The notes under the pieces: model-generated
What the model saw: the letters and a program-made list of their open reading frames with translations, nothing else
What the model was told of the DNA's origin: nothing
The model's database searches: none
In this document: in pieces, positions 6,513-13,376 of the stretch
How positions within the stretch are numbered: position 1 is the stretch's first letter
Layout: each line of letters starts with the position of its first letter
From: Bdellovibrio sp.
Lineage (GTDB): Bacteria; Myxococcota; SpSt-1050
Assembly: GCA_020725805.1 (NCBI GenBank)
Contig: DYEF01000085.1
Span: 1-14,277 of the forward strand
DNA length: 14,277 nt
Direction: 5' to 3'
Translations under genes and position numbers: made by a program

Positions 6513-7446
6513 AAAATTCCTCCAGATATAAGAGAATTCCGTTTATAACGCTCTGTGTATCGAAACTGTCTGTAAAAGAGGGCAGACAGACTACCCTTCT
6601 CTCCTTTTCGGAGATATTAGAGAGAAGCCTCTCATATTCCCCTTTCTTGAAACCCGCCTCCGTTATCTTTCTGATGACGCAGTTCTTCATAAAGTCCGGC
6701 AGCAGTCCTGTCTTTGACCTGATATACTCCGCATCCTCCTCTGGTATATTCTCAAACTGATTCACAAAAAGGATACCAAACCGTATAGACAACCTCTCGC
6801 TCAGGACCCTGTAAATCTCGAGTGCCTCGTTGACCGGCGTCTCCTCACAGGTACTGACAATGTGAACCGAGGTCGTATTCTTGTCAGTGAGCATATTCTC
6901 GATATCCAGAGCGCGGTCCCTCAGAGGTCCCGACGGAGCCGCATCATTGATGATGTGAGGGAGATTCAGCATGGATATTGCCATACCCGTCGAAGGGGCA
7001 TCAACCACGACATAATCATATACATATCTGCCCTTCCTGTCTTTGAGTGTACAATAGTACCAGAGTTTCCCGATGAGAAGGAGAAAGGAGAGAGAAGGCA
7101 TTGCCTTTATCGAGCTTTTGACCATCTTATCTTCGAATATCAGCTTATAGAGTCTCTTGAATTTCAGAATCATTATTCCGTATTCCTCGAGGGCCGATTT
7201 GGGTTCGATATAAATATAATCGAGGGGCAACAGATTATCCTTTATCCTGTAGAAGAGTTCTGACTTCGCACCGGAATCAGCCTCGACCGGACTCATCTGG
7301 ACGAAGAGCACCTTCTTTCCTCTCTTTTTGAGAAAGAGCGCCAGCGATATGGATATAACTGATTTGCCAACGCCGCCCTTCCCCGTAACAAGATGCAGCC
7401 TCTGATTCAGAATCAGGTCCTTTATGTCTGTGTTTATTCCGTCCAT
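6484..7446 (-). CDS. ArsA/Get3-family ATPase A (canonical signature Lys)
   Basis: This 320-residue partner of the next gene has the canonical deviant Walker A GKGGVGKS (22-29), including the signature lysine Lys23. Its switch II region is VVVDAPSTGMAISML. The usual DP of switch I is replaced by MSPVEADS. FVNQFENIPEEDAEY marks the ArsA C-terminal region. The pair (one member with the signature Lys, one without) resembles paired ArsA-like ATPase genes I recall from actinobacteria and myxobacteria. This suggests a heterodimer in which the two sites differ, possibly for membrane-protein or metal handling; the client is unknown. The preferred start is ATG at 7446. A TTG at 7455, directly next to the mntP stop, would add three residues (MGQ). 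The upstream neighbour is mntP. Confidence 0.82.
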   Translation of the reverse strand: MDGINTDIKDLILNQRLHLVTGKGGVGKSVISISLALFLKKRGKKVLFVQMSPVEADSGAKSELFYRIKDNLLPLDYIYIEPKSALEEYGIMILKFKRLYKLIFEDKMVKSSIKAMPSLSFLLLIGKLWYYCTLKDRKGRYVYDYVVVDAPSTGMAISMLNLPHIINDAAPSGPLRDRALDIENMLTDKNTTSVHIVSTCEETPVNEALEIYRVLSERLSIRFGILFVNQFENIPEEDAEYIRSKTGLLPDFMKNCVIRKITEAGFKKGEYERLLSNISEKERRVVCLPSFTDSFDTQSVINGILLYLEEFFEQRDKGDH

Positions 7447-7455
7447 CTGACCCAA

Positions 7456-7995
7456 CTATTCCACAAAGAGTGCCTTGACCGCTATTATTAACAGTATCGC
7501 TGCACCAAAAAACTGTGCAAATCTGTCAACGAATCTGTGGAGAATGCTGCCTATTATGAATCCGGCAATAGTTATCAGGAAGCAGACAATTCCGACTATT
7601 GCAGCAGTAAAGAGTATGTTTTCCTTCAGCATGGAATATGCAAGTCCCACGAGGAGCGCATCCACACTCGTTGCAAAGGCGAGATAGAGTATTCTCATCC
7701 TGTCTGTTTCATAGCAACTCTCTTCCCCCCTTATCCCCTCGATAAACATCTTGACAGCAATACCTGCAAGGAGAACTGCCGAGAGAATCTTTGCATACTG
7801 ATATATGAGTGAAACTATCAGTGAACCCATAAGACTCCCTAAAAGTATCATCCCGAACTGAAAGAGAGCGAACCAGAGTCCGAGTTCGAACATAAGTCTT
7901 CTGTTTTTAGGGACCTGAACACCGTAACAGGAAGCCACTGCCAGACAGTCCATCGACAACGCTATCCCTGCTGATAATGAAAGAATAAAATTCAT
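7456..7995 (-). CDS. mntP: Manganese efflux pump MntP
   Basis: This 179-residue protein has six hydrophobic helices and matches MntP in length. It exports excess Mn2+ across the inner membrane. The family's two acidic motifs are visible: SMDCLAVASCYG near the N-terminus (Asp16, family DAFAVS) and ATSVDALLVGLAYS at the start of the second half (family ATSxDAxxVG). The gene begins at ATG 7995, seven bases after the stop of the DUF438 gene, with only a weak GGGA well upstream, so it is likely coupled to upstream translation. There is no room for a yybP-ykoY manganese riboswitch or an MntR box directly upstream. If Mn control exists, it must act at the operon promoter or elsewhere. Confidence 0.93.
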   Translation of the reverse strand: MNFILSLSAGIALSMDCLAVASCYGVQVPKNRRLMFELGLWFALFQFGMILLGSLMGSLIVSLIYQYAKILSAVLLAGIAVKMFIEGIRGEESCYETDRMRILYLAFATSVDALLVGLAYSMLKENILFTAAIVGIVCFLITIAGFIIGSILHRFVDRFAQFFGAAILLIIAVKALFVE

Positions 7996-8002
7996 ATACT
8001 TA

Positions 8003-9415
8003 TTATTCCCAGTCTAACAGCCTTTTCTCTTTATCAAGTCTCCGTATTTCCGTAATATCCTGAGATACCTCGAGTGTCCCCAGATATTTCCCATCCTTGT
8101 TTCTGACAGCAAAATACCTGATATGAATATCTCTGCCACCAAGCTTAATATAAAATTCAGCAACGTTCTTCACCCCATTCCTGAATGAATCAAGAATTTT
8201 CTCCACTATATGAACCGATTTTGGTGGATGACACCTCTGAACCTTCCTTCCAATTACACCGGGACTTCTCGGAAAAATTCTCTCTTTTGTATCGGAATAA
8301 TATCTCACCTCATCATTTTCGTCTACAAAGGACAGATCCACAGGAAGTGTCCTGAGAATCGAATCCAGTTGTTGCATATTTAACACTCCGGTAGAGAGAT
8401 TGAGTGTATCCGCATCATTTCCCTTAACATCGGAAACTTCGATTTTTTTATCCTTAAAAATATCACCGACGAACGAGAATCCTATCTCCTTCTCTCCTTT
8501 CTTTATCTCCTCCCAGTCTTTGTCGGACAGGAGCTTTAATGCTGTAGGGAATAAAATATTCTCTTCCTTGTATATCATCTCTCCGAGTACAACAATAAGT
8601 CCCGGAAGCAATTTCTGAATCTCCTCTGTATTCCAAATCTCTGTTAACTCAGTTATATCTCTAATCTTTTTTCTTATCTCATCGTGAATACCCCACATCA
8701 CCTGAGAAGGCCCGGTAAAATCATACTTTTCAAGATAAGGGAATAGCTGATTCTCCTTTCTCAGATAATGATAGTTAATTTCACGGAGCTTCAACAATAA
8801 TGCTCTCAATTTCTCCTTAACTTCATCATCCCTTTTTCCGATATCCGGAATAAGATTCTGTATTTCCTGCAGTAACTTTTGAAGTTCGCTGTTTTCAAGT
8901 TGATACATATATAACGGATGGCTCTCCGGCAATGTTACTGTGGGCTTCTGATTTAGGATATTCTTGAATACATTCACGTGCAGGTCGCAGAGTCTCTGAA
9001 CCTCAGATACCGGCATACCTTCCCTGATAAGGCTCTCTTCCATTGCAGCAATTTCGGAAGCATCGAGGTCCTTAATAAGTTCATCGAACCTCTTCTTCAC
9101 TTCATCAAAAGGCAGTCCGCTGTGCAAGTCTTTGATTATATCTTTCAGTTGCTCCTGTCGGGATTTGTCATCCCGTTGTAAATCAGACTCTGTCTTATGC
9201 CGTGCAATCTCCTCTCTTACATCTTCAATAAATTTTATGATATCAATTCCCGCCATCTCAGCAGCCATCTTAAGAGTTGCAACTCTACCAATTGTGTTAC
9301 GTACAACCGGATTGGAAAGAACCGAGAATTTATCACTATAGCCCTTAAGGAAATCCTCCAGAAACGGGTATCTTCCGATTAATTCGAGAACTTTAGTCTT
9401 TTCGTTTATATCCAT
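8003..9415 (-). CDS. DUF1858-DUF438-hemerythrin-PAS protein
   Basis: This 470-residue, four-part soluble protein is a probable redox, oxygen or metal sensor. Residues 1-70 form a DUF1858-like helical domain (YPFLEDFLKGYSDKF, NPVVRNTIGRVATL). Residues 85-160 are DUF438. Residues 160-305 are a hemerythrin-like four-helix bundle with candidate di-iron ligands His166 (SHPLY), His216 and Glu221 (NYHYLRKEN), His244 (WGIHDE) and Glu284/285 (YKEENILF). Residues 345-460 are a PAS domain with the family hallmark GRKVQRCHPPKS (389-400) and an EVSQDITE end. No output domain follows. The start is ATG 9415, because GGAGGT (9421-9426) lies six bases upstream; an in-frame ATG at 9436 would overlap the previous gene and has no SD. 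It sits between the YihY-like gene and mntP. The ligand is inferred from family resemblance. Confidence 0.9.
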   Translation of the reverse strand: MDINEKTKVLELIGRYPFLEDFLKGYSDKFSVLSNPVVRNTIGRVATLKMAAEMAGIDIIKFIEDVREEIARHKTESDLQRDDKSRQEQLKDIIKDLHSGLPFDEVKKRFDELIKDLDASEIAAMEESLIREGMPVSEVQRLCDLHVNVFKNILNQKPTVTLPESHPLYMYQLENSELQKLLQEIQNLIPDIGKRDDEVKEKLRALLLKLREINYHYLRKENQLFPYLEKYDFTGPSQVMWGIHDEIRKKIRDITELTEIWNTEEIQKLLPGLIVVLGEMIYKEENILFPTALKLLSDKDWEEIKKGEKEIGFSFVGDIFKDKKIEVSDVKGNDADTLNLSTGVLNMQQLDSILRTLPVDLSFVDENDEVRYYSDTKERIFPRSPGVIGRKVQRCHPPKSVHIVEKILDSFRNGVKNVAEFYIKLGGRDIHIRYFAVRNKDGKYLGTLEVSQDITEIRRLDKEKRLLDWE

Positions 9416-9426
9416 AATATACCTCC
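9416..9426 (-). promoter_or_regulatory. Strong SD that fixes the DUF438 gene start
   Basis: Read on the minus strand, GGAGGTATATT precedes ATG 9415. The GGAGGT shares its first base with the last base of the YihY-like stop codon (TAG, 9428-9426). This decides between ATG 9415 and the upstream in-frame ATG 9436. Confidence 0.8.
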
Positions 9427-10286
9427 TATCTGCCATTATCTTTGTTAGACATATTTTTTATTATCTCAAGGGAGATAAGGTAAAGGGTGGTAATATAAAA
9501 GACCCACAGGACAAGAATGACAAGTGCAGAAATACTTCCGTAAAAGACGGTCATTTTGGTGAGGTTCTTCAGATAAAAGCCGTAAAAAATCTTTGCCAGC
9601 ATAAAGAAAAACGTAAAGAACAGACCTACCTTTGCTATCTTGTCCGGACTCTTTCTGACCGGAATCAGCATATATGTAATAACAACGTAGGAAAGGAATA
9701 TAACAATAACAGGAATTACCGTACTGAACAGGATATTACCTTTGTATATGGAGACGAATTTGTATACCACCGGAAAGTTGTGCATCATTAGGTTCGAAAC
9801 AAACGACGTCACTGCCAGAAAGAGGGCAAGCAGAATACCAACGCCTATAAAGACAGCTATTGTCAGTATCTTCGCCAGAACGAAATGTGCCTTCTGGGCA
9901 CTGAAGATAGTCCTTGCCGCCTGAATGAGCGATTCCGCAACTGCCGTCGAGGAGAACATAAGGGCAACGAGACCGGCAATACCTACACTCCTTGAACTCT
10001 TTATGATTCTGGACAACTCGGTCACGATATTGTCGGGCAAGAAGGGAAGGACTTCCTTGACATACTTAAATAACTGGGCGGAGATTTCAGAGATATTGAC
10101 TCCCTTGTATACAAACCCGAGCGTCTGAACCGATACATATACAATCAGCAGTATAACGGGGAAGAAACTCAAAAGGAAGTAGAACGAAGTGGCCGCGGCA
10201 TAAATCATCCCGTTGTCTTTTATAAAATCCATCACCGAACGATAGAGTATCCTTACTGCCTCGATTATTCCCTTAATTATCTTCAT
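9426..10286 (-). CDS. YihY/BrkB-family inner-membrane protein
   Basis: This 286-residue protein belongs to the YihY/virulence factor BrkB family (once misnamed RNase BN). It begins with a basic helix, then MIYAAATSFYFLLSFFPVIL, the family's AxAFYxLxSLxPLLL region. About six membrane helices follow, ending in YGSISALVILVLWVFYITTL, which matches the conserved last-helix motif YGSLGxVxxLLLWxY. Function in the family is not settled; a part in envelope lipid transport has been proposed for some members. It overlaps ribF by 14 bases. SD GGGGAG lies four bases before ATG 10286. Co-transcription with lipid A genes fits an envelope role, but that is inference. Confidence 0.87.
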   Translation of the reverse strand: MKIIKGIIEAVRILYRSVMDFIKDNGMIYAAATSFYFLLSFFPVILLIVYVSVQTLGFVYKGVNISEISAQLFKYVKEVLPFLPDNIVTELSRIIKSSRSVGIAGLVALMFSSTAVAESLIQAARTIFSAQKAHFVLAKILTIAVFIGVGILLALFLAVTSFVSNLMMHNFPVVYKFVSIYKGNILFSTVIPVIVIFLSYVVITYMLIPVRKSPDKIAKVGLFFTFFFMLAKIFYGFYLKNLTKMTVFYGSISALVILVLWVFYITTLYLISLEIIKNMSNKDNGR

Positions 10287-11205
10287 TTAACTCCCCGAAA
10301 AGGATTCGTGCCATCTGAATATCCTCTCTGATCTTCTCCTTCAGTCTGTCGACCGAACCAAATCTCATCTCGGGCCTCAGAAACTTCAGAAACTCTACCT
10401 TGATTTTTCTGTCATAGAGTTCGGCTTCAAAATCCAGAATATGAGTCTCCAGTACGGTCAGGTCCCTTTCGCCGGAGGTTTTGCCGACATTCGAAACAGA
10501 CTTCAATCTCTTGTTGTCAAGTTCCGTTACCGTAAGATATACCCCCTCCCTCGGAACGAGTCTCTCCCTTATGTTTATATTTGCAGTCCCTGCACCGATA
10601 CTCTTACCGAGCATCTTCCCTCTGGTCACTATTCCCGAGATATAATATCTTCGCCCGAGCAGCTGGTTAGCGAGTTCGACATTTCCCTCCAGAAGCAGAT
10701 TCCTGATCTTTGTCGAACTTATTTTGGTACCGCCGTATAGCTGAGCCTGCATTATACTTATATACGCACCGCTTCTTCTTCCGAACTCCCTCAAATCATC
10801 CTGATTTGCGGTCTTGTCCTTCGAAAAACTGAAATCATAACCTACGAATATCGCCTTTGCCTTCAACCCTCCCAGATAGCCCGACAGGAACTCCTCTGTC
10901 GACATAGAGGCAAATTCAGAATCGAATCTCTGTTCGATAATAATATCCGGTCCGAGTTTTGCAATCTCCTCGAGCTTCTCTTCATAACTCATAATCAGGT
11001 GAGGGGACCCGAATCTGTCGAACAGATGTGCAGTATGCGGTCTGAATGTCAGAACTGCCGAAGAGAGTCCGGATTTTCCTGCAAAACCGATCATATCCGT
11101 TATGAGCCTCTGATGGGCGATATGCACGCCGTCGAAATTTCCTATGGCCACTGCCGTTTCATTCTCAAGCAAAATATTTTTCGTATCGGATTTTATATAT
11201 CTCAT
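10273..11205 (-). CDS. ribF: Bifunctional riboflavin kinase / FAD synthetase RibF
   Basis: This 310-residue enzyme has the usual bacterial length. The N-terminal FAD synthetase (nucleotidyltransferase) domain has AIGNFDGVHIAHQ (20-32), FRPHTAHLF, VGYDFSFSKD and ISSTKIR (162-168). The C-terminal flavokinase domain (about 183-305) has LLGRRYYISGIVTRGKMLGKSIGAGTANI and ETHILDFEAELYD. It converts riboflavin to FMN and then FAD in the cytoplasm. Two small changes are seen: the second Gly of GVHxGHQ is Ala30, and the flavokinase G(F/Y)PTANI is GAGTANI, with Thr and Asn kept. It is the first gene of the leftward operon. ATG 11205 follows AAGGA by eleven bases. The nearest -10-like sequence on this strand is TATAAT at 11258-11253. 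Confidence 0.93.
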   Translation of the reverse strand: MRYIKSDTKNILLENETAVAIGNFDGVHIAHQRLITDMIGFAGKSGLSSAVLTFRPHTAHLFDRFGSPHLIMSYEEKLEEIAKLGPDIIIEQRFDSEFASMSTEEFLSGYLGGLKAKAIFVGYDFSFSKDKTANQDDLREFGRRSGAYISIMQAQLYGGTKISSTKIRNLLLEGNVELANQLLGRRYYISGIVTRGKMLGKSIGAGTANINIRERLVPREGVYLTVTELDNKRLKSVSNVGKTSGERDLTVLETHILDFEAELYDRKIKVEFLKFLRPEMRFGSVDRLKEKIREDIQMARILFGELNEDN

Positions 11206-11220
11206 AAAATTTGCTGTCCT

Positions 11221-11295
11221 TATATATTCATCAATGTTTTCTTGACAATGTTATTATATAAGGTTAATTTATACACCTGTTGAGTATTATATAAT
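11221..11295. promoter_or_regulatory. Divergent promoter region between ribF and the PilZ/PEGA gene
   Basis: On the + strand, a consensus -35 TTGACA (11242-11247) is followed after 17 bases by a weak -10 TAATTT (11265-11270). The resulting leader would include CGGAG (11296-11300) before ATG 11307. On the - strand, TATAAT (11258-11253) is a good -10 with a poor -35, and TTGTCA (11248-11243) with TATATA (11226-11221) is an alternative that would leave almost no leader. TATTATATAA occurs exactly at 11252-11261 and 11285-11294, 33 bases apart. The two transcription units probably share this 101-base region. Confidence 0.5.
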
Positions 11296-11306
11296 CGGAG
11301 TCAAAA

Positions 11307-12845
11307 ATGCAAGATGAAAACAACAGCAATCAGCCCGTCATATTAAATCTTAATCCGGTAAATGATTCCATCTCACAGTTTATCCAGCTCCAGACCGGTA
11401 TTCTCTCTGAACAGGAGATGTTTGTACCTTCAGACTCGATTCTCCCGGTCGGGACGCGGGTGAAAATAGAATACAGACTCAAGAGTTTCGGCCAGAAAGA
11501 AAATGTAAAGATAATAGATGCCGTAGCCGAAGTTACAGGTCCGGAGGTTGACTCCGAAAAAGGGCGAAGGGGAGTAAGGGTGAAGTTTCTGAAACTCAGC
11601 CCGACCTCACAGGTGCTGATTCAGAAACTGCTCGAAAAGATGAAAGCTGCAAGGCCTCAGTCAGGAGAGAGAAAGGCGGAACCGGAGCCTGTTCAGACTC
11701 CCAAAACCGAGCAACCAAAGGTCGAGATATCAGAACCTACCATTAAAATAACAGAACCAAAGACAGAGATACCGGAACCAAAGGTCCAGATCAATGAGCC
11801 ATCTTTATCTCCGGAACAGACAGTCCCCTCCATAAGCGATATTATGGCAAAACTCGATACGGCGCAGAAGAAAGAGGAAAAACCTCAGGAAACAGGGCAG
11901 AAGCCCTCTACCCTCGCAGAGATTATGTCCAGAGAAATAGAAAAACCGAAATCCGGTGAGGTCAAAAGCGTCGACGAAAAACAGGCACAGTATGTATTCG
12001 AATATCTTCCGCCCGGACAACCTATCGAAGAGAATACCGGGATTGTAAAGATAAGGGAGATTGTCCGCTCAACCGACATCTCGTCCGTCAAAAAGACATC
12101 AAGAATATGGTTCGTCCTTATTGCAATAATTATCATTCTTGGAGGGACCATAGGGTTCTTTATGCTGTTTCCGCAGTATGCACCTAAAATCTTCGTAAAG
12201 AGCCACGAGGTCTCGAATGTAATCACCAAAAGAGACCTCACTCCCGAAATTCAGCCTCAGGCACCCCAGCAGCCTGCATCACCCGCACCAAATCAGGAAG
12301 CCGTAAAGCAGGAGGAGAAGAAGGAGGAAAAGGCTGAAGAAAAGAAAGCCGAAGAGAAGAAGGCCGAGGAGAAGAAAGAGGAGGAAAAGAAGACCGAAAA
12401 GGTAGCAGAGCCCGAGATTCAGCCTCTTGCCGTAAAAGAAGAGAAAAACGAAGGGGCTGTAAAGATAATCACCGGCTCCAAAATCAAGAAAGAGAGAGAG
12501 AAAGAGAAGAAAGCTACCGAGGAGAAGGAGAAGAAGGCAAACGAAGAGAAGGCCGAAAAGGCCGCAGCCAAAGAAAAGGCCGAAGAAGAGAAGGCAAAGG
12601 CAAAGAAAGAGGCACAATCGGCAGAGCCCGGCAAACTCATTATACAGATTACCCCAACAGATGCCGACCTAACAGTATTCATCGACGGTGCTCAGGCCGG
12701 CACGATGCCCACAATCTCAAAACAGGTTAGCGCAGGTTCACATACTATCAAGGTCGTTGCTGACGGATATAACGATGAGGTACGCAAGGTCGATCTGTCA
12801 GAAGGCGAGACAAAGACCATAAAGATCAATCTTAAGGAGAAATAA
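11307..12845 (+). CDS. PilZ-like / transmembrane / Lys-Glu-rich / PEGA-domain protein
   Basis: This is a 512-residue modular protein. Residues 20-112 resemble the PilZ-like domain common in myxobacteria (VPSDSILPVGTRVKIEYRL, RRGVRVKFLKLSPTSQ). Residues 113-260 are a Pro/Glu/Lys-rich linker with repeated EP-K-I-E/T units and two similar DIMAKL / EIMSRE segments. One membrane helix spans about 267-290. Residues 320-435 are an almost pure Glu/Lys/Ala stretch, probably extended helix. Residues 442-510 are a PEGA domain with GKLIIQITPTDADLTVFIDG, AGTMPTIS, VSAGSHTIKVVADGY and a final LKEK. Topology by inference: PilZ-like part in the cytoplasm, PEGA part outside, with a long charged arm like that of TonB. 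The PilZ c-di-GMP RxxxR motif is not evident, so nucleotide binding is unsure. It is first in a unit with the small gene 24 bases downstream. Confidence 0.82.
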   Translation: MQDENNSNQPVILNLNPVNDSISQFIQLQTGILSEQEMFVPSDSILPVGTRVKIEYRLKSFGQKENVKIIDAVAEVTGPEVDSEKGRRGVRVKFLKLSPTSQVLIQKLLEKMKAARPQSGERKAEPEPVQTPKTEQPKVEISEPTIKITEPKTEIPEPKVQINEPSLSPEQTVPSISDIMAKLDTAQKKEEKPQETGQKPSTLAEIMSREIEKPKSGEVKSVDEKQAQYVFEYLPPGQPIEENTGIVKIREIVRSTDISSVKKTSRIWFVLIAIIIILGGTIGFFMLFPQYAPKIFVKSHEVSNVITKRDLTPEIQPQAPQQPASPAPNQEAVKQEEKKEEKAEEKKAEEKKAEEKKEEEKKTEKVAEPEIQPLAVKEEKNEGAVKIITGSKIKKEREKEKKATEEKEKKANEEKAEKAAAKEKAEEEKAKAKKEAQSAEPGKLIIQITPTDADLTVFIDGAQAGTMPTISKQVSAGSHTIKVVADGYNDEVRKVDLSEGETKTIKINLKEK

Positions 12846-12860
12846 TTTCCTTTTTCAGGC

Positions 12861-12865
12861 GGAGG
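12861..12865 (+). promoter_or_regulatory. SD of the 93-residue helical protein gene
   Basis: GGAGG lies four bases (tttt) before ATG 12870 and 15 bases after the PEGA-gene stop, supporting translation of the small gene from the same message. Confidence 0.7.
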
Positions 12866-12869
12866 TTTT

Positions 12870-13151
12870 ATGAGTTTTACAAAGAAGGTTACAACAAAAA
12901 GCGAAGTACTCAAGATGCTTAAAGATAAGGAAGAGAATGTATTGAGAATGAAGAAGGGGATTGCAGCAGATATTGAAATGGAGCTGGAACTCAAGGCCAA
13001 AAACAATCCTGCACTTCAGGCAAAGATAGCCGAAATAGAGAAAGGAATCTTTGACGATATAAGGGAACTCATAAACGAGTACGAAAACCGCAATATCGAC
13101 AACCTCGCCAAAAACAAAATCATTACTTCGCTCAGGAAGAAGAACCGCTGA
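12870..13151 (+). CDS. Small helical protein of unknown family (paralogue 1)
   Basis: I do not recognise a family. The 93 residues are strongly charged (rich in Lys and Glu), have no signal peptide or membrane helix, and look helical throughout. An amphipathic heptad-like pattern runs through IAEIEKGIFDDIRELINEYE. Reasons to believe it: strong SD, position directly behind the PEGA gene, and clear similarity to the second small gene downstream. The shared core is D-I-E-x-E-L-E-x-K-A-K ... KI-x-EIEK-x-IF-D/E-DI-x-x-x-I-x-EYE ... K-x-KII-x-x-L. A cytosolic partner or assembly factor of the PilZ/PEGA protein is possible, but only from location. Confidence 0.72.
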   Translation: MSFTKKVTTKSEVLKMLKDKEENVLRMKKGIAADIEMELELKAKNNPALQAKIAEIEKGIFDDIRELINEYENRNIDNLAKNKIITSLRKKNR

Positions 13152-13230
13152 AAAACCGGAAAACTCCCTGCAAAGTAAAAATTCAGAATAAACACAGGCA
13201 GAACCAGACTGATTGTAACAGGAATTTTAT

Positions 13231-13262
13231 AAATCCGGCGTCCCGTGTTTTGCCGATTTTTT
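13231..13262 (+). terminator. Possible Rho-independent terminator after paralogue 1
   Basis: AAATCCGGC (13231-13239) pairs with GCCGATTT (13252-13259) with one bulged C. The loop has 12 bases, and a run of six T (13257-13262) follows. The stem is short and partly AT, so strength is doubtful. It sits between the two small genes, just before a separate promoter. Confidence 0.4.
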
Positions 13263-13288
13263 GACTTAATCCTGTAATGGCATATACT
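13261..13288 (+). promoter_or_regulatory. Promoter for paralogue 2
   Basis: TTGACT (13261-13266) and TATACT (13283-13288) are separated by 16 bases. Transcription would start near 13295, upstream of the SD AGGAAGGA (13307-13314). The -10 box lies inside the relic frame that begins at 13277, so that ATG could not be on this transcript. Confidence 0.5.
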
Positions 13289-13376
13289 ACGAAAGTGTTT
13301 TCCATCAGGAAGGAAGCAGATGAACAGGAGAAGAACCAGAAGTACCAGAACAGAGAAAAGGACAGAAGGGGATTAT
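13277..13376 (+). pseudogene. Out-of-frame N-terminal relic of paralogue 2
   Basis: The frame starting at ATG 13277 reads MAYTTKVFSIRKEADEQ and then a Lys/Arg/Gln-rich segment ending RRG. This resembles paralogue 1's MSFTKKVTTKSEVLK ... KKG in order and length, whereas the core similarity continues one base over, in the frame used by 13320-13553. The simplest reading is an old frameshift near 13365-13376, after which the gene may be using an internal start. A programmed shift or chance similarity are alternatives. Confidence 0.35.

Noticed and set aside
5397-7446. Arsenic-resistance operon
   Set aside because: The two ATPases are ArsA-like, but no arsB/acr3, arsC, arsD or arsR is present, and the operon context is lipid A and Mn export.
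7996-8012. Manganese riboswitch (yybP-ykoY) ahead of mntP
   Set aside because: Only seven bases separate mntP from the upstream coding region, so there is no space for the aptamer.
9416-9436. Longer N-terminus (MADRRYI) for the DUF438 protein from ATG 9436
   Set aside because: It has no SD and overlaps the YihY-like gene. ATG 9415 has GGAGGT at ideal spacing and matches the family's start.
11290-11295. Perfect TATAAT as the -10 of the PilZ/PEGA gene
   Set aside because: It would start transcription near 11302, past the CGGAG SD, and no -35 is found at proper distance. TTGACA at 11242 with a downstream -10 fits better.
12279-12617. 112-codon Leu/Phe-rich minus-strand frame resembling a membrane protein
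   Set aside because: Antisense of Glu/Lys codons (GAG/AAG) gives CTC/CTT, so hydrophobic Leu/Phe runs are an artefact of the low-complexity region.
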